NCBI GenBank assembly: GCA_964563925.1
Contig: CAZLZD010000009.1
Location: forward strand, 1-64,000
DNA from: JAUILA01 sp964563925
GTDB lineage: Bacteria; Bacteroidota; Bacteroidia; Cytophagales; Cyclobacteriaceae
Direction of reading: 5' to 3'
DNA: 64,000 nt
The position numbers were made by a program, and so were the translations under genes. Below are positions 16,810-25,634 of this stretch, piece after piece; position 1 is the first letter of the stretch; each line of letters opens with the position of its first letter. Under the pieces are notes generated by a model, which did not search any database, had not been told where the DNA came from, and worked only from the letters and a program-made list of their open reading frames with translations.

Positions 16810-18587
16810 TCTTCAATTCGTTTAAATTGAAGAAGCCGGACATCCGCTACTGTTTCCCCGGGGATCTCAAGTGCCTTAAGACGGAGCGTACCCTCGCCTG
16901 ATGTGAGCCTGATACGGCCCAGGGTAAGCGGCTTGAATTGCTTTACGTAGGACTCTTCACGGGGCACCCGATCCTTCTCCATGCCTTCGAGGGGAGGATC
17001 CCACGCTTCCTCAAGTTTCTTCTGTATCATCGCCTCACCAAAACTGAGTTCCAGCAGGGAGCCCTGGTCGCCTTCTTTACAGGTATAATACAGCGTCACC
17101 TCAAACAATCCTTGTTCCGGAACCTGCACGTCCCAGGTAATCTCATCCGATAACTCCGACCAGTTGGTAAAGAAAGAACAATTCGGCCATCGGTTAGAGC
17201 GAATGACAGACCCGTGGGCCGTTCCGTCACGGGCGGGAAGCTGGGTATAGACGGCCCCGGGATGGCCCAGCGGAAAGGTACGCGTATCTGATGCAGGTAG
17301 CTCGCTGGCCACATTTTGCTCATAGTCGGCCCGTGCACTGAGCAGCTGCCGGTAAATCTCAGGATGTTCTTCCCTGACATCCACCGTCTGGCCACGGTCT
17401 TCAGCAATATCAAACAACGCACCGTCTGTGTCCAGCCTGAATCGTGCATTGCGTAAACTGATCCTTCCATTCCACTGATTGAATAAAACCCGGTCATCGG
17501 GAGGCCTGGCAGACAATAACGCATCCGCCAGGCTGATCCCGTCCAGCGGCTTGCCATCCGGAACATCCACGCCGGTTAATCCGGCCAGGGTCGGCAGCAG
17601 ATCGATCGCTCCGGCCACCCCGGTTACGGTCTGTCCAGGCGCAACCTTACCCGGCCAGCGAATAAAGAGCGGGGATCGCACACCACCTTCATCCGTGGAA
17701 CCCTTCCTTCCTTTCATTCCTCCATTCCAGCGGTAGCTGTTGGGCCCGTTGTCATTGAAATAAACAATTATCGTGTTGTCATCCAGCCCAAGTGCCTCCA
17801 GCTTTGCCAGGATTCTTCCTACGTTATAATCTATATTCTCGCACATGGCCAGTGCGGCCCGTGTAAAACCCGGATTTTCCTCATACCGCTTGCCGGCAGT
17901 CATTCCCAATTCCCGGTTTTCAAACCTTTCCCACAGGGAATCCGGTACCTGCATGGGACTGTGAGGTGTGTTATAGGGAAGGTAAAGAAAAAACGGTTCG
18001 TCCCGGTGAGCATCGATAAAGGCAAGTCCGTGATCAGTCAGGTCGTCAGGCAAATACCCTTCCCCGTACACAATCTCCCCGTTGTGTTCCAGCATGGGAG
18101 AAAAATAGCTGCCCCAGTGCCCCGAACAAAACCCGTAAAAGTCCTCGAAACCCCTGCCGTTGGGATGATACGGATACTGCATCCCGCTGTGCCATTTCCC
18201 GTAGGCCGCCGTGGCATAACCGGCCTCAAGAAACATTTCTGCAATGGTGGATTCGTCAAGATCTATCCTCTCCCCGCCTTCCGACGTATCATAAACCCCG
18301 CTTCGCACCGCGTAGCGGCCTGTCAAAAATTCCGCCCGGGTGGGGGAACATACCGGCTGCACATAAAAGTTTTCAAAATAGGCCCCTTCATAACCCAGGC
18401 GGTCGATGGACGGGGTGGCAAGGTTGCGGTTGCCCGTAAAACTGAAATCACCCCACCCCTGGTCGTCAGACAATATCACGATCACATTAGGGGGTGAAGG
18501 GGCGTCGGGTTCCTGGTCCGTTCCGGGGGGTGGGCTGCCGGAACAACCCTGTAATACGATAATAACAAAAAGAAGTCTGCCTAACAT
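16806..18587 (-). CDS. Arylsulfatase-type lipoprotein
   Basis: About 593 residues from the ATG at 18587 (MLGRLLFVIIVLQGCSG), a lipoprotein signal; the frame opens at 18608. The alkaline-phosphatase-fold sulfatase domain begins PPNVIVILSDDQGWGDFSF with the metal-binding Asp pair. The sulfatase signature VQPVCSPTRAEFLTGR carries the Cys (residue about 80) that is matured to formylglycine. GKWHSGMQYPYHPNGRGF and YFNDNGPNSY are further active-site regions. The C-terminal 150 residues form a beta-rich extension. It hydrolyses sulfate esters, probably on a glycan at the cell envelope. No anaerobic maturase gene is in the window. It is the first gene of the pair with the alpha/beta hydrolase. Confidence 0.94.
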   Translation of the reverse strand: MLGRLLFVIIVLQGCSGSPPPGTDQEPDAPSPPNVIVILSDDQGWGDFSFTGNRNLATPSIDRLGYEGAYFENFYVQPVCSPTRAEFLTGRYAVRSGVYDTSEGGERIDLDESTIAEMFLEAGYATAAYGKWHSGMQYPYHPNGRGFEDFYGFCSGHWGSYFSPMLEHNGEIVYGEGYLPDDLTDHGLAFIDAHRDEPFFLYLPYNTPHSPMQVPDSLWERFENRELGMTAGKRYEENPGFTRAALAMCENIDYNVGRILAKLEALGLDDNTIIVYFNDNGPNSYRWNGGMKGRKGSTDEGGVRSPLFIRWPGKVAPGQTVTGVAGAIDLLPTLAGLTGVDVPDGKPLDGISLADALLSARPPDDRVLFNQWNGRISLRNARFRLDTDGALFDIAEDRGQTVDVREEHPEIYRQLLSARADYEQNVASELPASDTRTFPLGHPGAVYTQLPARDGTAHGSVIRSNRWPNCSFFTNWSELSDEITWDVQVPEQGLFEVTLYYTCKEGDQGSLLELSFGEAMIQKKLEEAWDPPLEGMEKDRVPREESYVKQFKPLTLGRIRLTSGEGTLRLKALEIPGETVADVRLLQFKRIEE

Positions 18588-18732
18588 ATCGTCAATATAG
18601 AAGGTCAAGGGAAAATAAGAAAATACAGCCCTGCGCAGCAGTACCGTTCATCCCCTTTCACAAGTCATCAATGCGGCATATATGCGCCATAATGTCATAT
18701 AAATGCCTGAATATTTATAAAATACTGTCATA

Positions 18733-18761
18733 TTGACTTGTTTTTAGTGCGGATTTAGGAT
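18733..18761 (+). promoter_or_regulatory. Candidate promoter of hsp20 (TTGACT-N17-TAGGAT)
   Basis: A TTGACT hexamer at 18733-18738 is followed after 17 bases by TAGGAT at 18756-18761. The spacing fits a sigma-70-like promoter about 60 bases upstream of the hsp20 start, unlike the usual Bacteroidota TAnnTTTG pattern. Two copies of TGTCATAT (18693-18700 and 18726-18733) and the palindrome GCATATATGC (18676-18685) lie just upstream and could bind a regulator. This is a pattern match only. Confidence 0.35.
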
Positions 18762-18817
18762 TGGGCCATGATTTGTACCAGGAAAATCAGGAAACAGAAA
18801 CTAAAAAAATAAATAGT

Positions 18818-19240
18818 ATGACACTTATTAAATACAACCCGCTGAACGACTTCATCCCCACCACATTCGGGGATCTGGTTGAAAACATGCTGAATGAATC
18901 TCCTGCCAGGGAGCGTGTATTCATGCCTGCCGTGGACATTCTGAAGACAGACAATGCGATCGAATTGCATGTAATTGCCCCGGGAATGAAAAAGGAGGAT
19001 TTTCACCTGGATCTGAATGAGGATCGCCTGGTGATTACCGGTGAGCGTGTGCTTGCTGACGACAAGAAAGAGGTTTACAAGACGATAGAGTCTCGCTTCG
19101 GGAAATTCCGCAGGGTTTACAAACTCAACAAGGATATCAATGCCGGTAAGATTTCGGCGAAGTACGAAGACGGAATCCTTATGATCAACCTGCCTCTTGC
19201 CGAGAAAAAAGACACCAGGAAGACCATTAAGATCAGCTAA
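18818..19240 (+). CDS. Small heat-shock protein Hsp20
   Basis: 140 residues from the ATG at 18818 (MTLIKYNPLNDFIPTTFGDL); an upstream in-frame ATG at 18761 gives an unlikely extension. The alpha-crystallin domain spans about 37-130, with PAVDILKTDNAIELHVIAPG near its start and the family motif GILMINLPLAEKK near its end. A terminal IxI-type tail (TIKIS) supports oligomer assembly. It is an ATP-independent holdase that binds unfolding proteins in the cytoplasm. It is a single-gene unit with its own candidate promoter and a strong terminator. Confidence 0.96.
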   Translation: MTLIKYNPLNDFIPTTFGDLVENMLNESPARERVFMPAVDILKTDNAIELHVIAPGMKKEDFHLDLNEDRLVITGERVLADDKKEVYKTIESRFGKFRRVYKLNKDINAGKISAKYEDGILMINLPLAEKKDTRKTIKIS

Positions 19241-19264
19241 CAGTACTATCAATTAATTGTGAAA

Positions 19265-19299
19265 GCGCCGTCGGATCAAACCGGCGGCTCTTTTTTTTT
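19265..19299 (+). terminator. Rho-independent terminator after hsp20
   Basis: An 8-bp GC-rich stem, GCCGTCGG paired with CCGGCGGC (one G-U pair), encloses the loop ATCAAA and is followed by CT and a run of nine T. It lies 27 bases after the hsp20 stop. Confidence 0.85.
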
Positions 19300-19300
19300 A

Positions 19301-20191
19301 TCAGAACCTGATCAGGTGATTTCTAAGGAGGAATTCTTCATACGCCTCCCGGTAGCCGCGGATACCCGGAGCCTGCTTCAGTGCTTCGTAATAGCACAAC
19401 TGTGCATCGGCGAGCAGGTTTTTGGACTCATAGAATCCGGCCAGGATGAGCAATTCAGCCGGGTTGGTACCTGAGGCCACATCGCGTAATTCTTCCTCCA
19501 GTTCGATCCGGTCTGTATGGGAGAGCCGCTTCAGCGCGTAGGTTTCTGACCCGACATCGCCGGCTCCCTCTACCTCGACATGGACCAGCAGTACATTGTT
19601 TTCCTGGAATATCTCACGGCTCATCTCCAGGAAAATTTCATTTTCCGTGACGCTCTGGCGATACAGCTCTTTTTCATTCATATTGCGGACCACCACCTGA
19701 AAATTAGCATTCTCAACCGGTTCCCAGCGCAGGAATACGCGCTCGTTCAGGACCTTCACCGCCGAGGGAATATACATACGGATTTTACGCCTGACCTCCA
19801 CCTCCCCGCGCACTTCATAGGCAGATGCCACAAGCCTGTTCTTTTTTGATTCGGGAGACATATTCCCGGAAGCAAATTCTGCATATCGCATGGCATGAGG
19901 ATAGGCATCGGACGATTCGGCCTGAACTTCAAGGTCTTTGACCATATATACTCCAGGGGTCTTTAATTCGAGGATACTCCCCGAAACATGGACAAGTGCC
20001 ATGTACCCGTTCTTCCCCACCATAACCCGTTCTGCCGGATAGAGCAGCATACCATGTCCCACTGCCTTTACCTCCATCCCTTCCTGAATCCTCACGTCAC
20101 CCGAATACAGCAGAAGGCGAAAGGAAACATTCTGGCTCCAGGCTAAGGTCACAGTCAGAAAAAACAGCAGTATGAGCACGGACTTCTTCAT
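19301..20191 (-). CDS. Secreted protein of unknown function with a C-terminal TPR-like end
   Basis: 296 residues with a signal peptide (MKKSVLILLFFLTVTLAWSQ). The first 100 residues look like a small beta domain (LLLYSGDVRIQEGMEVKAVG, then KNGYMALVHVSGSILELKTP) of the kind seen before repeats in envelope proteins. The middle is an immunoglobulin-like stretch (FLRWEPVENANFQVVVRNMN). The end (LLADAQLCYYEALKQAPGIR) resembles one tetratricopeptide repeat. Probably periplasmic; I do not recognise a named family. Its 3' end faces the hsp20 terminator. Confidence 0.72.
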   Translation of the reverse strand: MKKSVLILLFFLTVTLAWSQNVSFRLLLYSGDVRIQEGMEVKAVGHGMLLYPAERVMVGKNGYMALVHVSGSILELKTPGVYMVKDLEVQAESSDAYPHAMRYAEFASGNMSPESKKNRLVASAYEVRGEVEVRRKIRMYIPSAVKVLNERVFLRWEPVENANFQVVVRNMNEKELYRQSVTENEIFLEMSREIFQENNVLLVHVEVEGAGDVGSETYALKRLSHTDRIELEEELRDVASGTNPAELLILAGFYESKNLLADAQLCYYEALKQAPGIRGYREAYEEFLLRNHLIRF

Positions 20192-20311
20192 AAGGAGTCA
20201 AAAAATGGTTCTTAGCTATATACCCCGCAACGGCTTTTGGTAAACAGTCATTCATCGAAAGTGGGGGTAACAAGTCCTCTTTTCATCCATTCTTTTTAAC
20301 TTAACCGCTGC

Positions 20312-21304
20312 ATGAAAAAACGCAACCGACTTTCTCCGGAAGAATATGCCGAGGGGATCCTTAAGGGTGACCGGCTCATCCTCAGTCGAGCCATCACCCT
20401 TGCCGAAAGCACGTTACCGCAAGACCAGTCCCGGTCGGCCCGACTTATGGAAACCCTTCTCCCGCATACAGGAAAGGCCTGCCGGATTGGCATCACTGGT
20501 GTTCCGGGCGTGGGTAAGAGCACCTTTATCGAATCGTTCGGCATGTATCTGGTGGAAAACGGGCACAGGGTTGCCGTGTTAACGGTCGATCCTTCAAGTA
20601 CCAAAACCCACGGAAGTATCCTGGGTGACAAAACAAGAATGGAACTGCTCAGCCGCCATCCTGAAGCCTACATCAGGCCCTCAGCCACCGGCACCACGCT
20701 TGGGGGCGTGGCCAACGCCACGCGTGAAGCCATGTTAATGTGTGAGGCGGCCGGTTACGATATGATCCTTGTCGAAACGGTCGGGGTCGGACAATCTGAA
20801 ATAGCCGTACGGAATATGGTTGATTTTTTTCTGCTGCTTATGCTCGCCGGAGCAGGTGACGAATTACAGGGGATCAAGAAGGGGATCATGGAAATGGCCG
20901 ATGGAATGGTAATCACCAAAGCCGATGGGGATAATATCGAAGCAGCCAGGCAGGCGAGGGCCTCCTATGAGAATGCTTTGCACTTGTTCCCCGCCGGACG
21001 CGGCGGATGGCGTCCCAAAGTCCTGACCTCGTCAGCCCTTAAAAATGAGGGGATGGAGGAAATCTGGCAATTGATATCCGGGTATTATACTGATCTCAAA
21101 TCGGGCGGCTTGCTCGAAGAACTTCGCCAGGAACAGCGCCTGACCTGGTTTCATGAAATGCTGGATCACCTGTTAAAGGCACACTTTTACGGAGAGCCGG
21201 GGATGAGGGAGCGAATCGCGAAAACGGAATCCGAAGTGGCTGAGGGACATCTCACGCCGATGGCTGCCGCACGCAGACTGATCACAAACCTCTCAGAAAC
21301 GTGA
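20312..21304 (+). CDS. meaB: MeaB/ArgK-type GTPase, methylmalonyl-CoA mutase chaperone
   Basis: 330 residues, full length for MeaB. The P-loop GVPGVGKS is at 63-70, followed by the family region VAVLTVDPSSTKTHGSILGD and the metal-binding VETVGVGQSE. The guanine-specificity motif appears as TKAD, and the C-terminal dimerisation arm is present. MeaB loads and protects adenosylcobalamin-dependent methylmalonyl-CoA mutase. The mutase genes are not in this window. Its stop overlaps the GTG start of the next gene (GTGA), coupling it to a BtuFCD-like importer that probably brings in the cobalamin the mutase needs. Confidence 0.95.
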   Translation: MKKRNRLSPEEYAEGILKGDRLILSRAITLAESTLPQDQSRSARLMETLLPHTGKACRIGITGVPGVGKSTFIESFGMYLVENGHRVAVLTVDPSSTKTHGSILGDKTRMELLSRHPEAYIRPSATGTTLGGVANATREAMLMCEAAGYDMILVETVGVGQSEIAVRNMVDFFLLLMLAGAGDELQGIKKGIMEMADGMVITKADGDNIEAARQARASYENALHLFPAGRGGWRPKVLTSSALKNEGMEEIWQLISGYYTDLKSGGLLEELRQEQRLTWFHEMLDHLLKAHFYGEPGMRERIAKTESEVAEGHLTPMAAARRLITNLSET

Positions 21305-22434
21305 GACTCCTTCTGAACGTATTGCTTATGGCTGGCCTGATTTCCTGTCAGCGTCCGGAATCCGCAGCCATCACCAGTGAAGATTCAGCCGACAGTCTGA
21401 ACGTCAGGTATGCCACGGGGTTCTCTGCCTTCTCTTCCGACAGTGTCTGGCATCTCACGATTCATAATCCCTATCCGCAGGCCAGAAAATCATTCAGGTA
21501 CCTGCTGGTACCTCACGCCCTGGAGGTCCCGGAACACGGCAGGGATGTGCAGGTGATCCGCATCCCGGTCCGGCGCATGGTGGCCACTTCCACTACGCAC
21601 ATACCCCTGCTCGATTATCTTGGTGCCACCGGTACACTCGTTGGTTTTCCCACCCCTGATTATATCAGCTCTGAGAGAATGCGTGCCCGGATCGATTCCG
21701 GTCTTGTACGTAACCTGGGCATGGAAAGGGGGATGGAGCCTGAAATTCTTCTTCAGCTAAATCCGGATCTCATTATGGGGTATTCCCTTAATTCAGACCT
21801 TGGGCAGCTGGAGCGTCTCCGGGAAGCGGGTATTCCCTACCTGCTGAATTCTGATTACCTCGAACCCCATCCATTGGGCAGGGCGGAATGGATACGTGTG
21901 GCCGGGCTCCTTTTCGGGCGGTCAGACCTTGCCGATTCGGTCTTCAGTTCAATCGCCGCTTCGTACGAGGACGTCAGGGAACGCGCCGCCGGCGTTGCGC
22001 GAAAGCCGGATGCCCTTAGCGGGGTGGTGTACGGGGATACCTGGTTCATGCCAGGCGGGAACAATTACGGAGCCAGGCTGATGAAGGACGCAGGGATCAA
22101 TTATCTGTGGTCGGAGAATAACTCATCGGGATTTCTTGAACTAAGCTTCGAATCAGTACTCAGTCAGGCCCAGGATGCCGACCTGTGGATTGGAGTGGCT
22201 TCCTTCGGCTCGCTGGAATCACTTGCTGCCTCCGAATCACGCTACCGTGAATTCAGGGCTTTCCGGGAAGGAAATGTCTATACCTATAACCGCCGTATCG
22301 GGGCAACGGGCGGGAATGAATACCTGGAACTTGGTTACCTGCGACCCGACCTGATCCTGGCCGACCTGGTCCGGATTGCGCACCCGGAGGTTCTTCCCGA
22401 TCATTCTATGTATTTTTACCAACGCCTGGAATGA
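21301..22434 (+). CDS. Substrate-binding lipoprotein of a BtuF-like ABC importer (probable cobalamin)
   Basis: 377 residues starting at a GTG codon (21301) that overlaps the meaB stop. The signal MRLLLNVLLMAGLISCQRPE ends in a lipobox. A cluster B/TroA-type two-lobe fold is indicated by IPVRRMVATSTTHIPLLDYL, PEILLQLNPDLIMGYSLNS and the second-lobe region GVVYGDTWFMPGGNNYGARL. Such proteins deliver corrinoids or ferric siderophores to FecCD-type permeases. Coupling to meaB favours vitamin B12, but iron-chelate uptake cannot be excluded from sequence alone. It overlaps the permease gene by 4 bases (ATGA). Confidence 0.85.
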   Translation: MRLLLNVLLMAGLISCQRPESAAITSEDSADSLNVRYATGFSAFSSDSVWHLTIHNPYPQARKSFRYLLVPHALEVPEHGRDVQVIRIPVRRMVATSTTHIPLLDYLGATGTLVGFPTPDYISSERMRARIDSGLVRNLGMERGMEPEILLQLNPDLIMGYSLNSDLGQLERLREAGIPYLLNSDYLEPHPLGRAEWIRVAGLLFGRSDLADSVFSSIAASYEDVRERAAGVARKPDALSGVVYGDTWFMPGGNNYGARLMKDAGINYLWSENNSSGFLELSFESVLSQAQDADLWIGVASFGSLESLAASESRYREFRAFREGNVYTYNRRIGATGGNEYLELGYLRPDLILADLVRIAHPEVLPDHSMYFYQRLE

Positions 22435-23444
22435 ACCGTAGCTCCCTATACTGGATAGTCCTGACCACCCTGTTTGTGATCCTGCTCTTTGCCAGCATCT
22501 GGATCGGCAGTGTGTATATACCGCTGCCCGAACTCGCTCGGATACTCACCGGCGGACAGCCCGGCCTGGAAGTCAATCAGACTATCATCCATGAATTCCG
22601 CATCCCGCGTGCCCTGACTGCCACCGTAGCCGGAGCGGGACTGGCCCTTTCCGGACTCCTTATGCAAACCCTTTTCCGTAACCCGCTCGCCGGACCGTTT
22701 GTCCTGGGCATTTCATCGGGCGCCAGCCTGGGAGTAGCCCTCGTAATTCTTGCAGGTATTGGCAGCTGGGCATTGCTGGTGGGATGGGGGCTCGCGCTCG
22801 CAGCCTCCCTCGGGGCGGCAGCGGTAATGCTGCTTACCTTAAGCCTGGCACTGCGGGTACGGGATGTTATGTCCCTGCTGATAATCGGACTCATGGTTGG
22901 CAGCCTGACCAGCGCATTGGTGGGAATCATGCAATATTTCAGTACCGGTGAGGAGATCCAGACATTTATCCTCTGGACATTCGGAAGCCTTGGGGGTCTC
23001 AGCTGGGACGAACTCAGGATCATGGGGCTGCTCGTAATCGCAGGCTCTTTTATTTCTTTTGCGCTCATTAAACCGCTGAATGCACTCCTGCTGTCTGAAA
23101 ATTATGCCCTGAGCATGGGTATCCGTCTGCTTCAGGCACGTGCCTTTGTCATATTGTGTACCAGCCTCATCGCCGGTGCCATTACCGCTTTCTGCGGTCC
23201 GATTGCATTTGTGGGCCTGGCGGTGCCGCACTTCAGCCGACTGTTGTTCCGCACATCGGATCACCGGACACTGGTTCCCGCCACCCTGCTATGCGGTGCG
23301 GTGATCATGCTGGCATGCGACCTCGTGGCACGAATTCCGGGAAGTGACCTGGTCCTGCCCATAAATGCTGTCACCTCCCTGGTCGGTGCGCCCGTGGTAA
23401 TCTGGCTCGTCCTGAAACGTGGAAATGTAAGTCAGAGTTTCTAA
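22431..23444 (+). CDS. FecCD/BtuC-family ABC importer permease
   Basis: 337 residues with about ten hydrophobic segments. The FecCD signatures are present: RIPRALTATVAGAGLALSGL, then MQTLFRNPLAGPFVLGISSG, and the coupling region CGPIAFVGLAVPHFSRLLF. It forms the inner-membrane channel of the importer with the binding protein at 21301 and the ATPase at 23444. Overlaps on both sides (ATGA before, TAATG after) show tight translational coupling in a four-gene operon led by meaB. Confidence 0.94.
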   Translation: MNRSSLYWIVLTTLFVILLFASIWIGSVYIPLPELARILTGGQPGLEVNQTIIHEFRIPRALTATVAGAGLALSGLLMQTLFRNPLAGPFVLGISSGASLGVALVILAGIGSWALLVGWGLALAASLGAAAVMLLTLSLALRVRDVMSLLIIGLMVGSLTSALVGIMQYFSTGEEIQTFILWTFGSLGGLSWDELRIMGLLVIAGSFISFALIKPLNALLLSENYALSMGIRLLQARAFVILCTSLIAGAITAFCGPIAFVGLAVPHFSRLLFRTSDHRTLVPATLLCGAVIMLACDLVARIPGSDLVLPINAVTSLVGAPVVIWLVLKRGNVSQSF

Positions 23445-24436
23445 TGAATACTGCCTCCGTCATATCGCTGAAGAACCTGGCTGTGGGCTATGAGAATAAA
23501 ACAGTATTGAACGAGATCAATCTTGATCTGCGGGCAGGAGAACTCATCTGTTTTATGGGTCCCAACGGGGCGGGAAAAACGACGCTTATCCGGACGATCT
23601 GCAGGTTCATGAGCCCACTCTCAGGCAATATCCTCATGGAAGGCAAACCCCTGAACGACTGGGATCGACAATCCCTTGCCCGTAAGCTGAGCGTGGTCCT
23701 TACCGACCGTCTGAATGCCGGTCAGCTGACGGGACGTGAGCTGGTCGCAGCCGGTCGCTATCCATATACCGGCTGGAGCGGCCGGCTGTCAGCCGACGAC
23801 TGGTCAGCCGTGGATCTGGCCATGGAAAAGACCTCAACCCTGTCCCTGGCCTCACGGCCCTATTATAAAATGAGTGACGGCCAGCGGCAAAAAATTATGA
23901 TCACACGTGCATTATGCCAGGAAACGCCGCTGATCATTCTCGACGAGCCAACGGCACACCTTGATCTGAACAACCGTGTGGCCATAGTATCCCTGCTCCG
24001 CCAACTTGCCCACGAGGAAAACCGGGCCGTATTGATGGCCACGCACGAACTTGACCTTGCCCTGCAAATGGCCGACGAGCTCTGGCTCGCGCAAACCGGC
24101 GGATCCGTGCTCAGGGGGATTCCCGAGGATCTCGTCCTGGACGGAAGCCTGGACCGCGTATTCGAATTCAAAGGCTATGACCTGAAAACCGGTAGTGTTC
24201 ACCCGCTCCGGTCAGGACGGCAGGTGGCCCTCGAAGGGGAAGGGTATATGTACCTGTGGACCAAAAATGCACTGGAACGAAACGGGTACGAAATCATCCC
24301 GGGAAGTCCGGTTGCCATCCGGGTGGCTGGCAGGGAATCTGATATGCCCTGGCGGCTTCAGGATCGGAAATTCGGCTCGGTCAGGGACCTGCTCACCGCC
24401 CTGGATCAGGCCTTCCAACCTCCCGGGGATAAATAA
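23444..24436 (+). CDS. BtuD/FecE-like ABC transporter ATP-binding protein with C-terminal extension
   Basis: 330 residues. The ATPase core has Walker A GPNGAGKTT, the signature motif YKMSDGQRQKIMI (a variant of LSGGQ), Walker B PLIILDEPTAHLD and the switch His in MATHELDL. About 80 residues after residue 250 (from LKTGSVHPLRSGRQVALEG) extend beyond the usual 250-residue length and lack ATPase motifs; this could be a regulatory domain. It powers import with the FecCD permease. Start and stop codons overlap by one base with the preceding gene. Confidence 0.94.
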   Translation: MNTASVISLKNLAVGYENKTVLNEINLDLRAGELICFMGPNGAGKTTLIRTICRFMSPLSGNILMEGKPLNDWDRQSLARKLSVVLTDRLNAGQLTGRELVAAGRYPYTGWSGRLSADDWSAVDLAMEKTSTLSLASRPYYKMSDGQRQKIMITRALCQETPLIILDEPTAHLDLNNRVAIVSLLRQLAHEENRAVLMATHELDLALQMADELWLAQTGGSVLRGIPEDLVLDGSLDRVFEFKGYDLKTGSVHPLRSGRQVALEGEGYMYLWTKNALERNGYEIIPGSPVAIRVAGRESDMPWRLQDRKFGSVRDLLTALDQAFQPPGDK

Positions 24437-24695
24437 AACCATACATTGGCCACAACCTGCATCCGGCAGACCGGTATTTTCTTGAGGGGGTTCCTTTGAC
24501 GCTGGGTAAAAAATTGATATTATTGGCAGATGAAGATTTTATGCATGGTGTTTTACTGCGTTTCCCTGCAGCGTTGTGATTTTAACGGGCTCCATGCAAA
24601 CCCTCTCAACCTGCTGAACCTCCAGCCTATCTTCGATTGTTAACCGGGGATTTTTCTATCCGCTAATCCTATTATTGATCTTAAATTATTTTGAA

Positions 24696-25634
24696 ATGAA
24701 GGACAAATATGTGCTTGTCATTCATGGTGGCGCAGGCACAATCCTTAAATCCAATATGACCCCCAAAAAGGAGGATGCCTACCGTTCTGCACTCGAACAA
24801 TCCCTGCAGGCAGGCAACCAGATTCTGCGTGACGGGGGCGACAGCCTGATGGCGGTGACCAAAGCGGTGGAAGTAATGGAAAACAGTGAATGGTTCAATG
24901 CCGGCCGCGGCTCCGTTTTCACGTCTGAGGGAAAACACGAAATGGAAGCCTCCGTGATGTGCGGCCGTACCCTCAGAGCGGGGGCAGCTGCCTGTGTCAG
25001 CAATGTCAGGAACCCAGTCATTCTCACCCGCCATATCCTTGAAGACCCGGGCTATGTATATCTCTCCGGTGCCGGGGCAGAGCAATATGCGATTGAAAAA
25101 GGACTGGAAATGGTCGATGAAAAGTATTTTTATTCAGAGCACCGGTACCGGCAGTGGCAGGCACTGAAAGGCTCGGAGAATGTGGCACTCGACCACAGCG
25201 GCGATAAAAAATTTGGCACCGTAGGGGCCGTGGCCCTGGACATGAAAGGTCACCTTGCCGCAGCCACCTCGACCGGCGGATTGACAAACAAGAAATACGG
25301 GCGCATCGGTGACAGTTCGCTGATAGGCGCCGGGGTATATGCCAACGACAAAACCTGCGCGATCTCCTGTACGGGATATGGGGAATTTTTCATACGTGGC
25401 GTGGTAGCCTACGATATTTCCTGCCTGATGGAATACAAGGGGCTTTCACTGGACGAGGCCGCCCGAACGGCGATCATGGAAAAGCAAACCGCTATGGGTG
25501 GCGAAGGCGGCATTATCGGGGTGGATGTGCAGGGTAATATCAGCCTTACGTTTAACAGCGAGGGAATGTACCGTGGGTGGGTCTCCAATGACCAGAAAAT
25601 CCACACTGCTATTTACAAGCCTAGTTCCAGGTAA
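24696..25634 (+). CDS. Isoaspartyl peptidase / plant-type L-asparaginase (Ntn-hydrolase)
   Basis: About 312 residues from the ATG at 24696 (MKDKYVLVIHGGAGTI); the frame opens at 24675. The opening VIHGGAGTI and the autocleavage site KKFGTVGAVALD, with catalytic Thr175, identify the type 2 asparaginase family. The enzyme splits itself into two chains and hydrolyses beta-aspartyl dipeptides and L-asparagine. No signal peptide, so cytoplasmic. The gene runs tail-to-tail into a transporter gene (14-base overlap) that is followed by a cyanophycinase gene. Cyanophycinases release beta-Asp-Arg, exactly the dipeptide class this enzyme cleaves to Asp and Arg, so the context suggests cyanophycin breakdown. 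Confidence 0.92.
   Translation: MKDKYVLVIHGGAGTILKSNMTPKKEDAYRSALEQSLQAGNQILRDGGDSLMAVTKAVEVMENSEWFNAGRGSVFTSEGKHEMEASVMCGRTLRAGAAACVSNVRNPVILTRHILEDPGYVYLSGAGAEQYAIEKGLEMVDEKYFYSEHRYRQWQALKGSENVALDHSGDKKFGTVGAVALDMKGHLAAATSTGGLTNKKYGRIGDSSLIGAGVYANDKTCAISCTGYGEFFIRGVVAYDISCLMEYKGLSLDEAARTAIMEKQTAMGGEGGIIGVDVQGNISLTFNSEGMYRGWVSNDQKIHTAIYKPSSR

Noticed and set aside
18755..19252. Long minus-strand open frame opposite hsp20
   Set aside because: It is the antisense shadow of the well-supported Hsp20 coding region.
20192..20311. Possible cobalamin riboswitch upstream of meaB
   Set aside because: No B12-box sequence or long structured leader is visible in the 120-base gap.
24530..24643. 37-codon open frame with four Cys codons in the gap between the ABC ATPase and isoaspartyl peptidase genes
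   Set aside because: No clear ribosome-binding site or family resemblance, and the length is expected by chance.
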